Shown here piece by piece: positions 44,747 through 56,081 of a stretch of 64,000 nucleotides of DNA; position 1 is the stretch's first letter; each line of letters opens with the position of its first letter. A model generated the notes under the pieces. That model saw nothing but the letters and a program-made list of their open reading frames with translations, was not told the DNA's origin and made no database searches. Source of the DNA: Methanobacteriaceae archaeon (lineage in GTDB: Archaea; Methanobacteriota; Methanobacteria; Methanobacteriales; Methanobacteriaceae); NCBI GenBank assembly GCA_013403005.1, contig JACBOA010000015.1, positions 90,149 to 154,148 on the forward strand, in the 5' to 3' direction. The position numbers were made by a program, and so were the translations under genes.

Positions 44747-44767
44747 TTAAGGGATCCATTCCCTTAA
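44747..44767. terminator. Hairpin between convergent genes
   Basis: TTAAGGGA and TCCCTTAA form a perfect 8-bp stem with a 5-base loop. It begins 10 bases past the stop of the KaiC-like gene and could terminate it on the minus strand. Confidence 0.5.
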
Positions 44768-44777
44768 CCATCATTCC

Positions 44778-45488
44778 TTAATCTTTATTCTCAACTCCAG
44801 AAACAATTTCAATCCCATTATCATTGATTTCGTAGGTCATAAATTGAGTAGGAGTTTTGGTGCTTCTCATTTTCACCACATCCATAACCCTCTCCCTGCG
44901 ACCAGTGTATGGATTTTCTCTTTTCATAAGTTTGATAGCTCCATAAACTGAGAAAAGGGCGATTTCATTGAATTCTCGGGAGGTTGCACTGTCTAGAATT
45001 ATCAGGGCGGTGATATTACGCTCCTTCAACTCGTAAACCAACAGATCGAAACGGTCCCTGAACTCGTAAGGTGTTAATTTAGCTGTGTAGCTGCCTATAT
45101 TATCAATTATAACTGTTTCTGTGTCTTCAGGCAGGTCCCGGACGAACTTGGAGAAATTACCTTTCATAGCACCTACATCAATACTGATTTCGGCTTCAGT
45201 TACCTTAGCCCGGACAGCTGCCAGTTCTATAAATTGCAGGAGGCCACTTTCAGTGGCTGATTGAATATCCCAGCCAAAAGTTTCTCCTTGAGTGAAAAGA
45301 TCCTTAGAATCCTCTTCAGTGGTTATGTATACAGTTTTGAGGTTCTGCTGGTAGCTTTTCATAGCAAATTGTAATCCGAATATAGTTTTTCCCGAACCAG
45401 CATCTCCAGTAATTAGGATGGTTTTTCCCCGGGGAAGTCCACCAGTAAACTTGTCAATTCCTTCAATTCCTGTTTTGATTCTCTCCAA
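44778..45488 (-). CDS. KaiC/RecA-superfamily ATPase, single domain
   Basis: The 236-residue protein has a Walker A GDAGSGKT near residue 28, a Walker B TVIIDNIG near residue 127, and the KaiC-like opening KTGIEGIDKFTGGLPRG. Only one KaiC domain is present. Archaeal single-domain KaiC-like proteins (including ArlH) are regulators of motility or signalling; this one lies next to a response regulator, which suggests a signalling role. The start is a TTG (45488) behind GGGGG. Confidence 0.85.
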   Translation of the reverse strand: MERIKTGIEGIDKFTGGLPRGKTILITGDAGSGKTIFGLQFAMKSYQQNLKTVYITTEEDSKDLFTQGETFGWDIQSATESGLLQFIELAAVRAKVTEAEISIDVGAMKGNFSKFVRDLPEDTETVIIDNIGSYTAKLTPYEFRDRFDLLVYELKERNITALIILDSATSREFNEIALFSVYGAIKLMKRENPYTGRRERVMDVVKMRSTKTPTQFMTYEINDNGIEIVSGVENKD

Positions 45489-45787
45489 AGACTTAGCCCC
45501 CTGTATAAATTTTTTACTGTACTGTTATTTAATGTATTTTAGTGTTATTTAATGTATTGAGACATTATTATTACTTAAATGGAAATATCTCATTCATTGC
45601 AAATATCCTTTCCCATTTTTAAGACAAACTAAACGAAACAACTTTCATTTGATTCTATTGCTATTACTTATAGTTAATCAAAAAGTTTTTTTCTTAAACG
45701 AAATTAGGGATTAATAATTAAGAATAACAGGCTTAGGCAACTCTATTATCTCTATTATCCATTTTTATACAGTTAGAATTATTCTAT

Positions 45788-47059
<1,272 letters not shown>

Positions 47060-47189
47060 GCCACTCCCCAAATTTCTAATATGAAAAATTTCTAATGTGA
47101 ACTTTTAACAATATTGATTTTAAATTTGAACTTTATAAGATTTATTATTATTTTATCCTAAATATTGAGATTATAATGAGATTTTTTAA

Positions 47190-49073
47190 TCAAACCTCAT
47201 CTTTATGAAAAAAATCATAGATATCAGCAGCTAAATTCCGATTTATACCATTAACGCTAGCTATTTCATCAATTGAAGCATCAATTATAGATTCTAAATC
47301 TCCAAAATGTTTTAAAAGGTTTATTTTACGTTTAGGTCCTATGCCGGGAATTTCATCCAGGGGAGAACTGGTTAATTCTTTATGTCTGAGATTTTTATGA
47401 TATTTAACTGCAAATCTATGCGCTTCATCGCGAACTCTCTGGAGTAGATGTAAAGCAGGAGATTTAGGGGGTAAAATAATAGGCAATGGAACTTCCGGTA
47501 TGAAGACTTGTTCAAATTCCTTGGCTAAACCTATTACTCCTGTTTTAATGTTTAATGATTCTAAAACTTTTGTTGCGATATTTAACTGCCCGCGACCTCC
47601 ATCCACCACAATAAGATCAGGGGGTGTTTCACCTTTATTTACCAGTTTTTTATATCTCCGGGTTAACACTTCTCTCATCATGCCATAATCATCAGGACCG
47701 GGAGTTTTTAGCTTATACTTCCGGTAATCTTTTTTTCGGGGTTTACCATCCTCAAAAACCACCATGGATGCAACAGCCATTTTACCTCCCAAGTTAGATA
47801 CATCAAAGGCTTCTATTCTACGGGGAATTCTGGGTATTTTTAGGGAATTTTTTAATTCAAGCAAAGCTTTCCTGGAATGTTTATGGTGGTTGATGATTAT
47901 ATGTGCATTTTTAGTTACCATCTGAAGTAATCGTTGCTCTAAACCTTTCTCAGGGACTCTTAATGACACTTTGGGCAATTTTTTTGGATGTTCTTTTTGG
48001 AGTTTTCCATCATAGGGAATTATGGTTTTATCTCGAGTTGAGTTATCATCCGGAATCTTATTAGAAATCATTTCATCATTATCTGAATGAATTTTTCGAT
48101 TATCATCTAGCCACTTCACTATGAGATTCTCATCTTCGATCATTACCGGAAGAAGTATTTCAGATGGTATCTGACGTGGTCCGGAGTAATATTGTTTAAT
48201 GAAGGCAGTCAAGATTTTTGAAGGAGAATTATCCTCTGCTCCTTCCATTAAAAAATCCTCTTTTCCCATTATTTTTCCTTCCCGGACTCTGAAAACAACC
48301 ACCACCACCAACTCATTGTCGCTGGCAAGTGAAACTACATCTTGATCCAGGTTACGGTTCAATTCCATCTTCTGTTTCTCCATCACCTCGCCCAGGGAGA
48401 ATAATTGGTCCCTTATAACTGCGGCTTTCTCATAATCATGATTTAAAGCAGCCTGATCCATTTCTTTTCTTAAAAGATCCAGTACTTCCTGATGCTTGCC
48501 TTCTAAAAAAAGTCTTACTTTGTCCACATTTTCAAGGTATTCCTCTTTGCTCACCTGGCCCTTGCAAGGAGCGGGACAGAGATCTATTTGAAAATTGAGA
48601 CATGGACCATCCATCCTTTTACAATCCCTTAACCGGAAGACCGGTTTCAAAAGTTTCAGAATACTTCTAACTGAAGTAACATCAGTGAAGGGACCGAAAT
48701 ACTGCGAATCATCCTCCAGCACACGGCGGGTTATCAAAAGTCTAGGATAATCTTCTGAGGTAATCTTTATGTATGGATATCGTTTATCGTCTTTTAAACG
48801 TATATTATAGCGGGGTAAATGTTTTTTAATGAGGTTGGACTCTAAGATGAGAGCTTCTTTTTCGGTGTCCGTTACCATGTAATCCATATGATGAAAATGG
48901 CGCATTAAGACTCGGGTCTTGGGATCATCTATTTCCTCTTTGAAATAACTTTTAACCCTCTTTTTAAGAGATCTGGCCTTACCCACATACAATATATTTT
49001 CCTGAACATCCTTCAGGAGATATACGCCTGGTTTTTCTGGTAAATCATCAGGATTTTTAATGGTAGTTGACAA
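47190..49073 (-). CDS. uvrC: Excinuclease ABC subunit C
   Basis: The 627-residue endonuclease has an N-terminal GIY-YIG domain (GVYLLKD...ILYVGKARSLKKRV, residues about 16-45), a cysteine-containing linker and UVR motif near 205-235 (DYEKAAVIRDQL), a C-terminal RNase H-like nuclease region (DVSNLGGKMAVASMVV, IVVDGGRGQL) and a final helix-hairpin-helix pair. I chose TTG 49073 because GAGAGGG lies 6 bases before it; an upstream ATG at 49100 has no ribosome binding site. It makes the dual incisions in nucleotide excision repair. Confidence 0.93.
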   Translation of the reverse strand: MSTTIKNPDDLPEKPGVYLLKDVQENILYVGKARSLKKRVKSYFKEEIDDPKTRVLMRHFHHMDYMVTDTEKEALILESNLIKKHLPRYNIRLKDDKRYPYIKITSEDYPRLLITRRVLEDDSQYFGPFTDVTSVRSILKLLKPVFRLRDCKRMDGPCLNFQIDLCPAPCKGQVSKEEYLENVDKVRLFLEGKHQEVLDLLRKEMDQAALNHDYEKAAVIRDQLFSLGEVMEKQKMELNRNLDQDVVSLASDNELVVVVVFRVREGKIMGKEDFLMEGAEDNSPSKILTAFIKQYYSGPRQIPSEILLPVMIEDENLIVKWLDDNRKIHSDNDEMISNKIPDDNSTRDKTIIPYDGKLQKEHPKKLPKVSLRVPEKGLEQRLLQMVTKNAHIIINHHKHSRKALLELKNSLKIPRIPRRIEAFDVSNLGGKMAVASMVVFEDGKPRKKDYRKYKLKTPGPDDYGMMREVLTRRYKKLVNKGETPPDLIVVDGGRGQLNIATKVLESLNIKTGVIGLAKEFEQVFIPEVPLPIILPPKSPALHLLQRVRDEAHRFAVKYHKNLRHKELTSSPLDEIPGIGPKRKINLLKHFGDLESIIDASIDEIASVNGINRNLAADIYDFFHKDEV

Positions 49074-49406
49074 AACAAGCCCTCTCAAACATATAAACAA
49101 TTATTAATGGATTTTTTATGGAATATCATTTTATGAATGATTAGGAATTAAATGAATGTATATTAAAGAATAGGATATAAAATAATCAAGTGAACGACCT
49201 ATCTAATCTGAATGAATCTAATCTGAATAAGATTATTTTAGGAATAATTTGATAATAATGATAATGGATTTTGTCTGTTCATCATTTTTAAATCAATGTA
49301 ATAATGTTTATTTAAATACCCTTTAAATCAGTTTTAATTATAGATTAGTCTAATCTAAATAAAATCCATTATACTAAGTATTTTTTTGTACACTTACTCA
49401 TTTTAA
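49074..49406. other. AT-rich intergenic region with a 15-bp tandem repeat
   Basis: No gene is seen in these 333 bases. ATCTAATCTGAATGA at 49201-49215 is repeated at 49216-49230 with one change. Related TCTAATCTAAAT sequence recurs near 49350. The region probably contains the uvrC promoter on the minus strand. Confidence 0.45.
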
Positions 49407-50243
49407 TCATTCCTTATCAATAGGTGTAACATCATATCTTACTTCAGGATAGGCGACTTCAGGTCGTTTTACTGCAAAAGAGTATTCTAAATCTTCACAC
49501 ATGCCTCGAGCAATGTTGAAAGGGATTCCCAAGGCCATGTAGTCTGTGGGGAACCAGCAATTACCAGTAGGATCGATGGGACCTATAAAGCAGCGTCTTT
49601 GGGTGTTTTTTCAGCCATATGCGCAGGGCATGTGACCATGGTTGCACATGCAGGGCCAAATGGGCCAATAATAGACTCAAATGGGTTTAGAGTTCTGAAG
49701 TGAATTAAACTACACAGATTTCGAATCTGTTCCCCATTGCCGAAGATAAAAATGATGAAACAGGATTCTTATTTCTATCATCAGAAACTACTGATAAATT
49801 CACAGGATCATTTTCATCCGCTTTGAATTTATCATAATGTTCTACTATCAGATATTTCCCAGGTGTATTGACTGGACCTATAGAATCATGGAATTTCTCG
49901 AATAATTCCGGACTAGCCTTTAAATACTCTGCATTACCATCTCTAAATTTTTCATGTCCAGTGGATACGAAATATTTGATGTAAGGTGATAGTTTTTTGG
50001 AAAACCCCAACCAAGTTAAGCCTCCTAAAAAAACTCCTTTATTACAATCATGACCCATATAAAGGGCAGGGATATCTTTATCAAGAGCAGCAGTGAATAT
50101 GGCTTTAGCAGCACATGAATCAACATCAACTAGGGTACAGCACCGTCAGGAATGCTTTCATGGCCATAAACACATAAAGGTGTTGTTTCCAGCATTCCAG
50201 CTCTTTTTAAAGATTCACCTATTTCTTTAACCATCTCAGGCAT
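49407..50243 (-). pseudogene. DUF169-family gene broken by at least three frameshifts
   Basis: Read on the minus strand, four consecutive frames join into one DUF169-like protein. The first starts MPEMVKEIGESLKRAGMLE and breaks near 50131-50148. The second (VDVDSCAAKAIFTAALDKD, MGHDCNKGVFLGGLTWLG) runs to about 49735. The third (EQIRNLCSLIHFRTLNPFE, GPFGPACATMVTCP) runs to about 49590, and the last (CFIGPIDPTGNCWFPTDYM) ends at the stop at 49407-49409. A GGTGATGTGAA site remains before the ATG. The gene is not translatable as one chain. All neighbouring genes are intact, so general sequencing error is unlikely. Confidence 0.8.
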
Positions 50244-50466
50244 TTCACATCACCTTTTATTTATTGAATCGCAGCATATTTGATTAAATGTCGCTTAGCG
50301 TGGAATTCCCTTTGAAGGGTCTTATGAGATCTATGTGAAATTGATATGCGAACAGTTCCAAGATCAGTAGATTATATATAAGATATTGATAATAGGATTA
50401 ATATAATCTGTTTTTAGGTTTAACGAAATGTTGATGTATATTTTGTTTTTGCATGAGGATTGATAA

Positions 50467-52422
50467 ATGAGAGAATTTGAACTTGTATCTAATTATAAGC
50501 CCTTGGGGGATCAGCCTAAGGCAATTAAATCTTTATCTGAAGGTGTCCTGAGTGGGATGAAACACCAGACACTTTTGGGAGTTACTGGTTCTGGAAAAAC
50601 TTTCACCATGGCTTGTGTGGTTCAGGAAGTTCAGAAACCAACCCTGGTAATTTCCCATAACAAAACCCTGGCAGCTCAACTGTACGAAGAGTTCAGGGAA
50701 TTATTTCCCAATAATGCTGTGGAATATTTCGTCAGCTACTACGATTATTATCAACCAGAGGCATATGTACCTCAAAGTGACACTTACATTGATAAAGAGG
50801 CATCTATCAATGAAGAAATAGATATGATGCGGCATAGCACCACCCAATCGCTTTTGAGCAGAGATGACGTGATTGTGGTGGCCAGTGTGTCCTGTATTTA
50901 TGGTATTGGTGCTCCTGAAGATTACGGGAATTTGCTGCTTAAACTTGAAATTGGACAGGAAATAGACCGGGAAGATATACTCTCTAAACTGGTTGAAATG
51001 CAGTATGAGCGTAATGATGTTGATTTTACCCGGGGAAAATTTAGAGTGCGGGGTGATGTGGTGGAGATTTTCCCGGCCCAGGGAAAAACTGCCATCCGGG
51101 TGGAACTTTTCGGTGATATGGTGGATGGTCTGGCATTCATCGATCATGTGCGGGGCAAGGTGACCAGTGAACTGGATAAAGTGATAATATTCCCAGCAAA
51201 GCATTTTGTTACTTCACCAGATAAAATGGACAAAGCCTTAAAGGCCATAGAAGAAGAACTTGAAGATAGATTAAGGGTGCTTGAGGCTGAAAATAAGTTA
51301 TTGGAAGCACAGCGTCTGGAGCAGCGGACCAGATTCGATTTGGAAATGCTCAGAGAAATGGGTTACTGTAATGGTATTGAAAACTATAGCATGCACATCT
51401 CTGGTCGTGAATGGGGAGAAACACCTTACAGCCTCCTGCGTTACTTCGGAGAGGATTATCTTACCATCATTGACGAGTCCCATGTTACAGTGCCTCAGAT
51501 TAGAGGGATGTATGCGGGTGATCGTGCGCGTAAGGATGTTTTAGTAGATTATGGCTTTCGATTACCTTCTGCTCGAGAGAATAGGCCTCTTAATTTTGAA
51601 GAATTTGAAAGTTTGCAGAATCAGGTGATATATGTTTCAGCCACCCCTGCAAAGTATGAATTGAATCTCTCCAGTCAAGTAGTGGAACAGATTATCAGAC
51701 CTACGGGCCTGGTAGATCCAGAAGTGAAATTACACCCTGTGCAGGGGCAGGTGGACCATCTTCTGGGAGAAATCAGGCATAAAGTGAAAAAAAATCAGAG
51801 AGTTCTGGTTACCACCCTAACCAAACGTATGGCAGAAGACTTGACCGACTACTATGCTCGTGCTGGTGTAAAAGTTCGCTATCTTCACTCGGAGATAAGC
51901 ACCCTGGAAAGGATTGATATTATCGATGATCTGCGCAGGGGTGAATTCGACTGTCTGGTGGGAGTTAACCTCCTGAGGGAGGGTTTGGACCTTCCAGAAG
52001 TAGGAATGGTGGGTATTTTAGATGCGGATAAAGAAGGATTCCTACGTTCAGAAACATCACTTATACAAACCATTGGCAGGGCTGCGCGTAATGTGGAAGG
52101 GCAGGTGATTATTTACGCTGATGAAATCACTGATTCCGTACGTAATGCAGTTGACATAACCAATAAGCGACGGAAATTGCAGTTAAAATATAACCAGGAA
52201 CATAATATAACCCCCCGGAGTACAGAAAGAACTTTGAAAGAAAAGACCCGGAAAAAGGATGTTATTATGCGTGAAGATGTGGATAAAATGCCTAAAGATG
52301 AGCTGCGTCTTCTCTTAAAAGACCTAAAGGAAGAAATGAAGAAAGCAGCTGCCAGACTGGATTTTGAAGAGGCAGCCAAAATTCGTGACAAGATATTGAT
52401 ACTGGAAGGAGTTCAAGATTGA
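50467..52422 (+). CDS. uvrB: Excinuclease ABC subunit B
   Basis: The 651-residue helicase-like protein has Walker A GVTGSGKTFT near residue 38, the beta-hairpin region YYDYYQPEAYVP near residue 92, DEXH-like TIIDESHVT near residue 334, YVSATPAKYE and the C-terminal UVR motif (AAARLDFEEAAKIRDKI) that binds UvrC. It verifies DNA damage delivered by UvrA. Length and motifs are complete. It is 140 bases upstream of uvrA on the same strand, so the two probably form an operon. Confidence 0.96.
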   Translation: MREFELVSNYKPLGDQPKAIKSLSEGVLSGMKHQTLLGVTGSGKTFTMACVVQEVQKPTLVISHNKTLAAQLYEEFRELFPNNAVEYFVSYYDYYQPEAYVPQSDTYIDKEASINEEIDMMRHSTTQSLLSRDDVIVVASVSCIYGIGAPEDYGNLLLKLEIGQEIDREDILSKLVEMQYERNDVDFTRGKFRVRGDVVEIFPAQGKTAIRVELFGDMVDGLAFIDHVRGKVTSELDKVIIFPAKHFVTSPDKMDKALKAIEEELEDRLRVLEAENKLLEAQRLEQRTRFDLEMLREMGYCNGIENYSMHISGREWGETPYSLLRYFGEDYLTIIDESHVTVPQIRGMYAGDRARKDVLVDYGFRLPSARENRPLNFEEFESLQNQVIYVSATPAKYELNLSSQVVEQIIRPTGLVDPEVKLHPVQGQVDHLLGEIRHKVKKNQRVLVTTLTKRMAEDLTDYYARAGVKVRYLHSEISTLERIDIIDDLRRGEFDCLVGVNLLREGLDLPEVGMVGILDADKEGFLRSETSLIQTIGRAARNVEGQVIIYADEITDSVRNAVDITNKRRKLQLKYNQEHNITPRSTERTLKEKTRKKDVIMREDVDKMPKDELRLLLKDLKEEMKKAAARLDFEEAAKIRDKILILEGVQD

Positions 52423-52562
52423 AATTAAGAGTTTAAAATTTCAAGAAGTTTATGAAAAATTTGTATAATTCGCGATTTATGAGAGATTTCACTCTATAAT
52501 TGAAAAATTTTGAAGATAGGCACATAAATTGGAATTAAGATTGAAAAGGGGATTTCAAATTC

Positions 52563-55541
52563 ATGAATAAGAAAGATAGTATTTTAATCAAAGGGGCCCG
52601 GGAACATAACCTTAAAAACATTGACCTGGAGATTCCCCGAGACCGTTTAGTGGTTATAACTGGAATCAGCGGCTCAGGGAAGTCATCCCTAGCATTTGAC
52701 ACTATTTATGCTGAGGGCCAGAGGAGATATGTTGAATCCCTTTCTGCCTATGCCCGGCAGTTTTTGGGACAGATGAAAAAACCAGAAGTGGATTATATTG
52801 AAGGATTATCTCCAGCCATATCCATTGACCAGAAAACAACCAGAATGAACCCTCGTTCCACTGTGGGAACTGTTACCGAAATTTATGATTACCTGAGACT
52901 TTTATTTGCAAGAATAGGTACTCCTCACTGTCACCAGTGTGGTCAGGCCATAAGTCAGCAGACTGCGGGTCAGATTGTTGACAGCATACTTCAGGAAGAA
53001 GAAGGTAGTAAAATACAAATTTTAGCACCGCTGGTTCGGGATAGGAAAGGAGAACATCAAAAGGTATTCGAAGAACTGCGCCGTAAGGGTTTTGTTCGAG
53101 TACGGGTAGATGGTGAAATTCACAGTCTTGATGAAGACTTCCAACTGGAGAAAAACTTCAAACACAGCATAGAAGCTGTAGTTGATCGTCTGGTGATTCG
53201 ATATGACCGGGATTTTGAAAGCCGTCTGGCGGATTCTGTGGAAACCGCTCTGGAACTGGGTGAAGGTCTCCTGATCGTGGTTTATGGGAATGGGAATGCC
53301 GGGGAATGTAATAAGAATATTAAGAAAGGGAATGGGGGTCAAGGAAAGAACAAGGCTAATGAAAATAATTATGAGAAGATCTACAGTGAACACTTCGCTT
53401 GCACTGACTGTGGAATCAATTTTGAGGAGATCAGCCCCAGAATGTTCTCCTTTAACAGTCCACACGGGGCCTGTCCCGAGTGTAATGGATTGGGAAGTAA
53501 ACTGGAGATCGATGCAGATCTGGTAGTGCCTGACTGTGAACTTTCCCTTAATGAAGGGGCTATTTTACCTTGGAGCAAATCCAAACATCGGGATAACTAT
53601 TACGGGCAGATGTTAAGGGCAGTAGCTGACCACTATGGTTTCAGTATGGACACTCCCTTTAAGGATTTACCTCAAAAATACCAGGATATCATTCTTTACG
53701 GCTCACCTGATAAAATAGAATTTGTCTTCCAGAGAAAAAATCGTCTGCATCGGGTTAATCGTTATTTTGAAGGTGTGGTTAGGCGTATGGAACGGATTTA
53801 CATGGAGACCAAATCCAATTACATGCGCAGCTATATGGGTCAATTTATGAGTGATAGGAAATGCCCGGCGTGTAACGGTACCCGCCTGCGTCCTGAAAGT
53901 CGCAGCGTGACTGTAGGTGGTAAATCCATCCCCCAAGTGGTGGAGATGCCTATAAAACATGCCTATGCCTTCTTTGAAAGCCTGGAATTATCAGAAAGGG
54001 AACAGTTCATTGGCCATGAGGTTTTAAAGGAGATAAAAGAACGTTTGAAATTCCTGAAAGATGTTGGTCTGGATTACATCACTCTTGAGCGATCTTCAGG
54101 TAGTCTTTCCGGGGGAGAGGCGCAAAGGATACGTCTTGCCACCCAGATTGGATCCGGGCTGGTGGGAGTACTATACATATTAGATGAACCCAGCATTGGA
54201 CTCCACCAGCGAGACAATCATCGGCTCATTGAAACCCTTAAAAAATTAAGGGATATTGGAAACACCCTCATTGTGGTGGAACATGATGAAGACACCATTT
54301 TACATGCAGATTATGTGGTGGATATCGGGCCCGGGGCAGGAGAACATGGTGGATGGATCACTGCCACTGGCACTCCCCAGGAGATAATGGAAAACCCAGA
54401 ATCCATTACCGGTCATTATCTTTCCCGTCAAGAAACCATTCCCATCCCCTCTAAACGCCAAAGGCCTAATGGGAACTTTTTAACTGTGAAGGGTGCCCGA
54501 GAACACAACCTACAGAATATTGATGTTAAATTCCCCTTGGGAGTTTTTACCTGCATCACTGGAGTTTCAGGTTCAGGTAAAAGTACCCTTATCAACGATG
54601 TATTATACAAGGGACTTTACGGAACCCTCAACCATAAGCACCTTAATCCAGGTGAACATGACTCCATTACAGGTACAGAACACGTGGATAAAGTTATTAT
54701 CATTGACCAGTCACCTATTGGTCGTACACCACGCTCTAACCCTGCCACGTATACAGGAGTGTTCACTTATATCCGGGAAATGTTTGCACAGACACCTACA
54801 TCCAAAAAAAGGGGTTACAAACCCGGAAGGTTCAGTTTCAATGTAAAAGGTGGGAGATGTGAGGCCTGCACAGGTGATGGTATTATCAAAATCGAAATGC
54901 ACTTTCTGGCTGATGTTTACGTGCCCTGTGAGGTGTGTAAAGGTAAACGATATAACCGTGAAACCCTTGAAGTAAGATATAAAGGTAAGAACATCTCTGA
55001 AGTGCTTGACATGACTGTTGAAGAGTCTTTGGAATTCTTTGAGAACATTCCACGTATAAAGAAGAAACTCAAAACTCTGGATGATGTTGGTTTGAGTTAC
55101 ATTAAACTGGGACAGCCTGCTACCACCCTATCTGGTGGAGAAGCCCAGAGGGTGAAACTGGCCAAGGAGTTGAGCCGTCAAAGCACTGGCAGAACTCTAT
55201 ATATTCTGGATGAACCAACCACCGGTCTGCACTTTGCAGATATCAGGAAACTACTCCATGTTCTGGGAAGGCTTCGTGATGGTGGTAACACCGTGTTGGT
55301 TATTGAACACAATCTAGATGTGATTAAAACCGCAGATTATATCATAGATCTGGGACCTGAAGGTGGAGATGGCGGTGGAAGGGTGGTTGCCCAGGGAACA
55401 CCAGAGGAAATTGCTGCCAGTGGCTCTTATACAGGGGAATTTTTAAAAGAAGTTTTATCTGAAAGATATAACCCCCTGAATCAATTAACACAATCAAAAA
55501 GCAAAATTAGTGAGTCCACCACAGAAAATCGCTCGAAATAA
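52563..55541 (+). CDS. uvrA: Excinuclease ABC subunit A
   Basis: The 992-residue protein has two ABC modules with Walker A GISGSGKSSL (near 34) and GVSGSGKSTL (near 668), signature LSGGEAQR twice, and zinc modules with CHQC, CTDC...CPEC, CPACNG and CEAC...CEVC. It scans DNA for damage and loads UvrB. It is about 50 residues longer than typical UvrA; part of the extra length is a low-complexity G/N/K-rich insert at about residues 242-271 (bases 53286-53375). GGGGAT precedes ATG 52563. Confidence 0.96.
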   Translation: MNKKDSILIKGAREHNLKNIDLEIPRDRLVVITGISGSGKSSLAFDTIYAEGQRRYVESLSAYARQFLGQMKKPEVDYIEGLSPAISIDQKTTRMNPRSTVGTVTEIYDYLRLLFARIGTPHCHQCGQAISQQTAGQIVDSILQEEEGSKIQILAPLVRDRKGEHQKVFEELRRKGFVRVRVDGEIHSLDEDFQLEKNFKHSIEAVVDRLVIRYDRDFESRLADSVETALELGEGLLIVVYGNGNAGECNKNIKKGNGGQGKNKANENNYEKIYSEHFACTDCGINFEEISPRMFSFNSPHGACPECNGLGSKLEIDADLVVPDCELSLNEGAILPWSKSKHRDNYYGQMLRAVADHYGFSMDTPFKDLPQKYQDIILYGSPDKIEFVFQRKNRLHRVNRYFEGVVRRMERIYMETKSNYMRSYMGQFMSDRKCPACNGTRLRPESRSVTVGGKSIPQVVEMPIKHAYAFFESLELSEREQFIGHEVLKEIKERLKFLKDVGLDYITLERSSGSLSGGEAQRIRLATQIGSGLVGVLYILDEPSIGLHQRDNHRLIETLKKLRDIGNTLIVVEHDEDTILHADYVVDIGPGAGEHGGWITATGTPQEIMENPESITGHYLSRQETIPIPSKRQRPNGNFLTVKGAREHNLQNIDVKFPLGVFTCITGVSGSGKSTLINDVLYKGLYGTLNHKHLNPGEHDSITGTEHVDKVIIIDQSPIGRTPRSNPATYTGVFTYIREMFAQTPTSKKRGYKPGRFSFNVKGGRCEACTGDGIIKIEMHFLADVYVPCEVCKGKRYNRETLEVRYKGKNISEVLDMTVEESLEFFENIPRIKKKLKTLDDVGLSYIKLGQPATTLSGGEAQRVKLAKELSRQSTGRTLYILDEPTTGLHFADIRKLLHVLGRLRDGGNTVLVIEHNLDVIKTADYIIDLGPEGGDGGGRVVAQGTPEEIAASGSYTGEFLKEVLSERYNPLNQLTQSKSKISESTTENRSK

Positions 55542-56081
55542 GTAATCCCTTTTTATCTAACATAAATGAACCCTATTTTTTTTACTCCCTATTTTCACCG
55601 ATTTTTGAAATTAGTTTTATTCATCTTTATTGCTTACATCAACAGAACGCTACGCAGTTATTTTGAAAAATATTGGATGAAATTAGATTAATTTAAAAAA
55701 AATGGAAAATTAAAAAGATTGGAAATTAATTAGATTTTAGCGAATGATTAATGTTAGATCAATTATGATTTCTTATCCGTAAATACAGATGAGGATCATT
55801 TATTTGACGGATTCTAAGATTATGAAGTAATCAATCATTTAATATGTCTGTGATTTATTTAATTCACTTTTTATTTATCTGAACTTTTTTTCATGTTTTC
55901 TCTTTTTTCATGTAAGTTTCTTCGTGCAAATTAATTCTGCAAATTAATTCAATATCGAATCGTTGTGATTATTCTCCCAAATTTTGGATGAAACATTTAT
56001 AATGTTGTGAATAATGGGTAAATTACATGTATAATAAAGAACATAGATCAATTAAGAATTTAATAAATAAGGGGGTAGAGT
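55542..56081. other. AT-rich intergenic region between uvrA and the histidine kinase gene
   Basis: The 540 bases hold no gene that I can support. T-rich stretches just after uvrA (55551-55590) may terminate it. AAGGGGGT immediately precedes the kinase start. Confidence 0.5.

Noticed and set aside
50701..51204. A 167-codon minus-strand frame inside uvrB
   Set aside because: UvrB motifs on the plus strand are intact through the same bases; the frame is a shadow.
53022..53465. A 147-codon minus-strand frame inside uvrA
   Set aside because: It is opposite intact UvrA coding sequence and has no family features.
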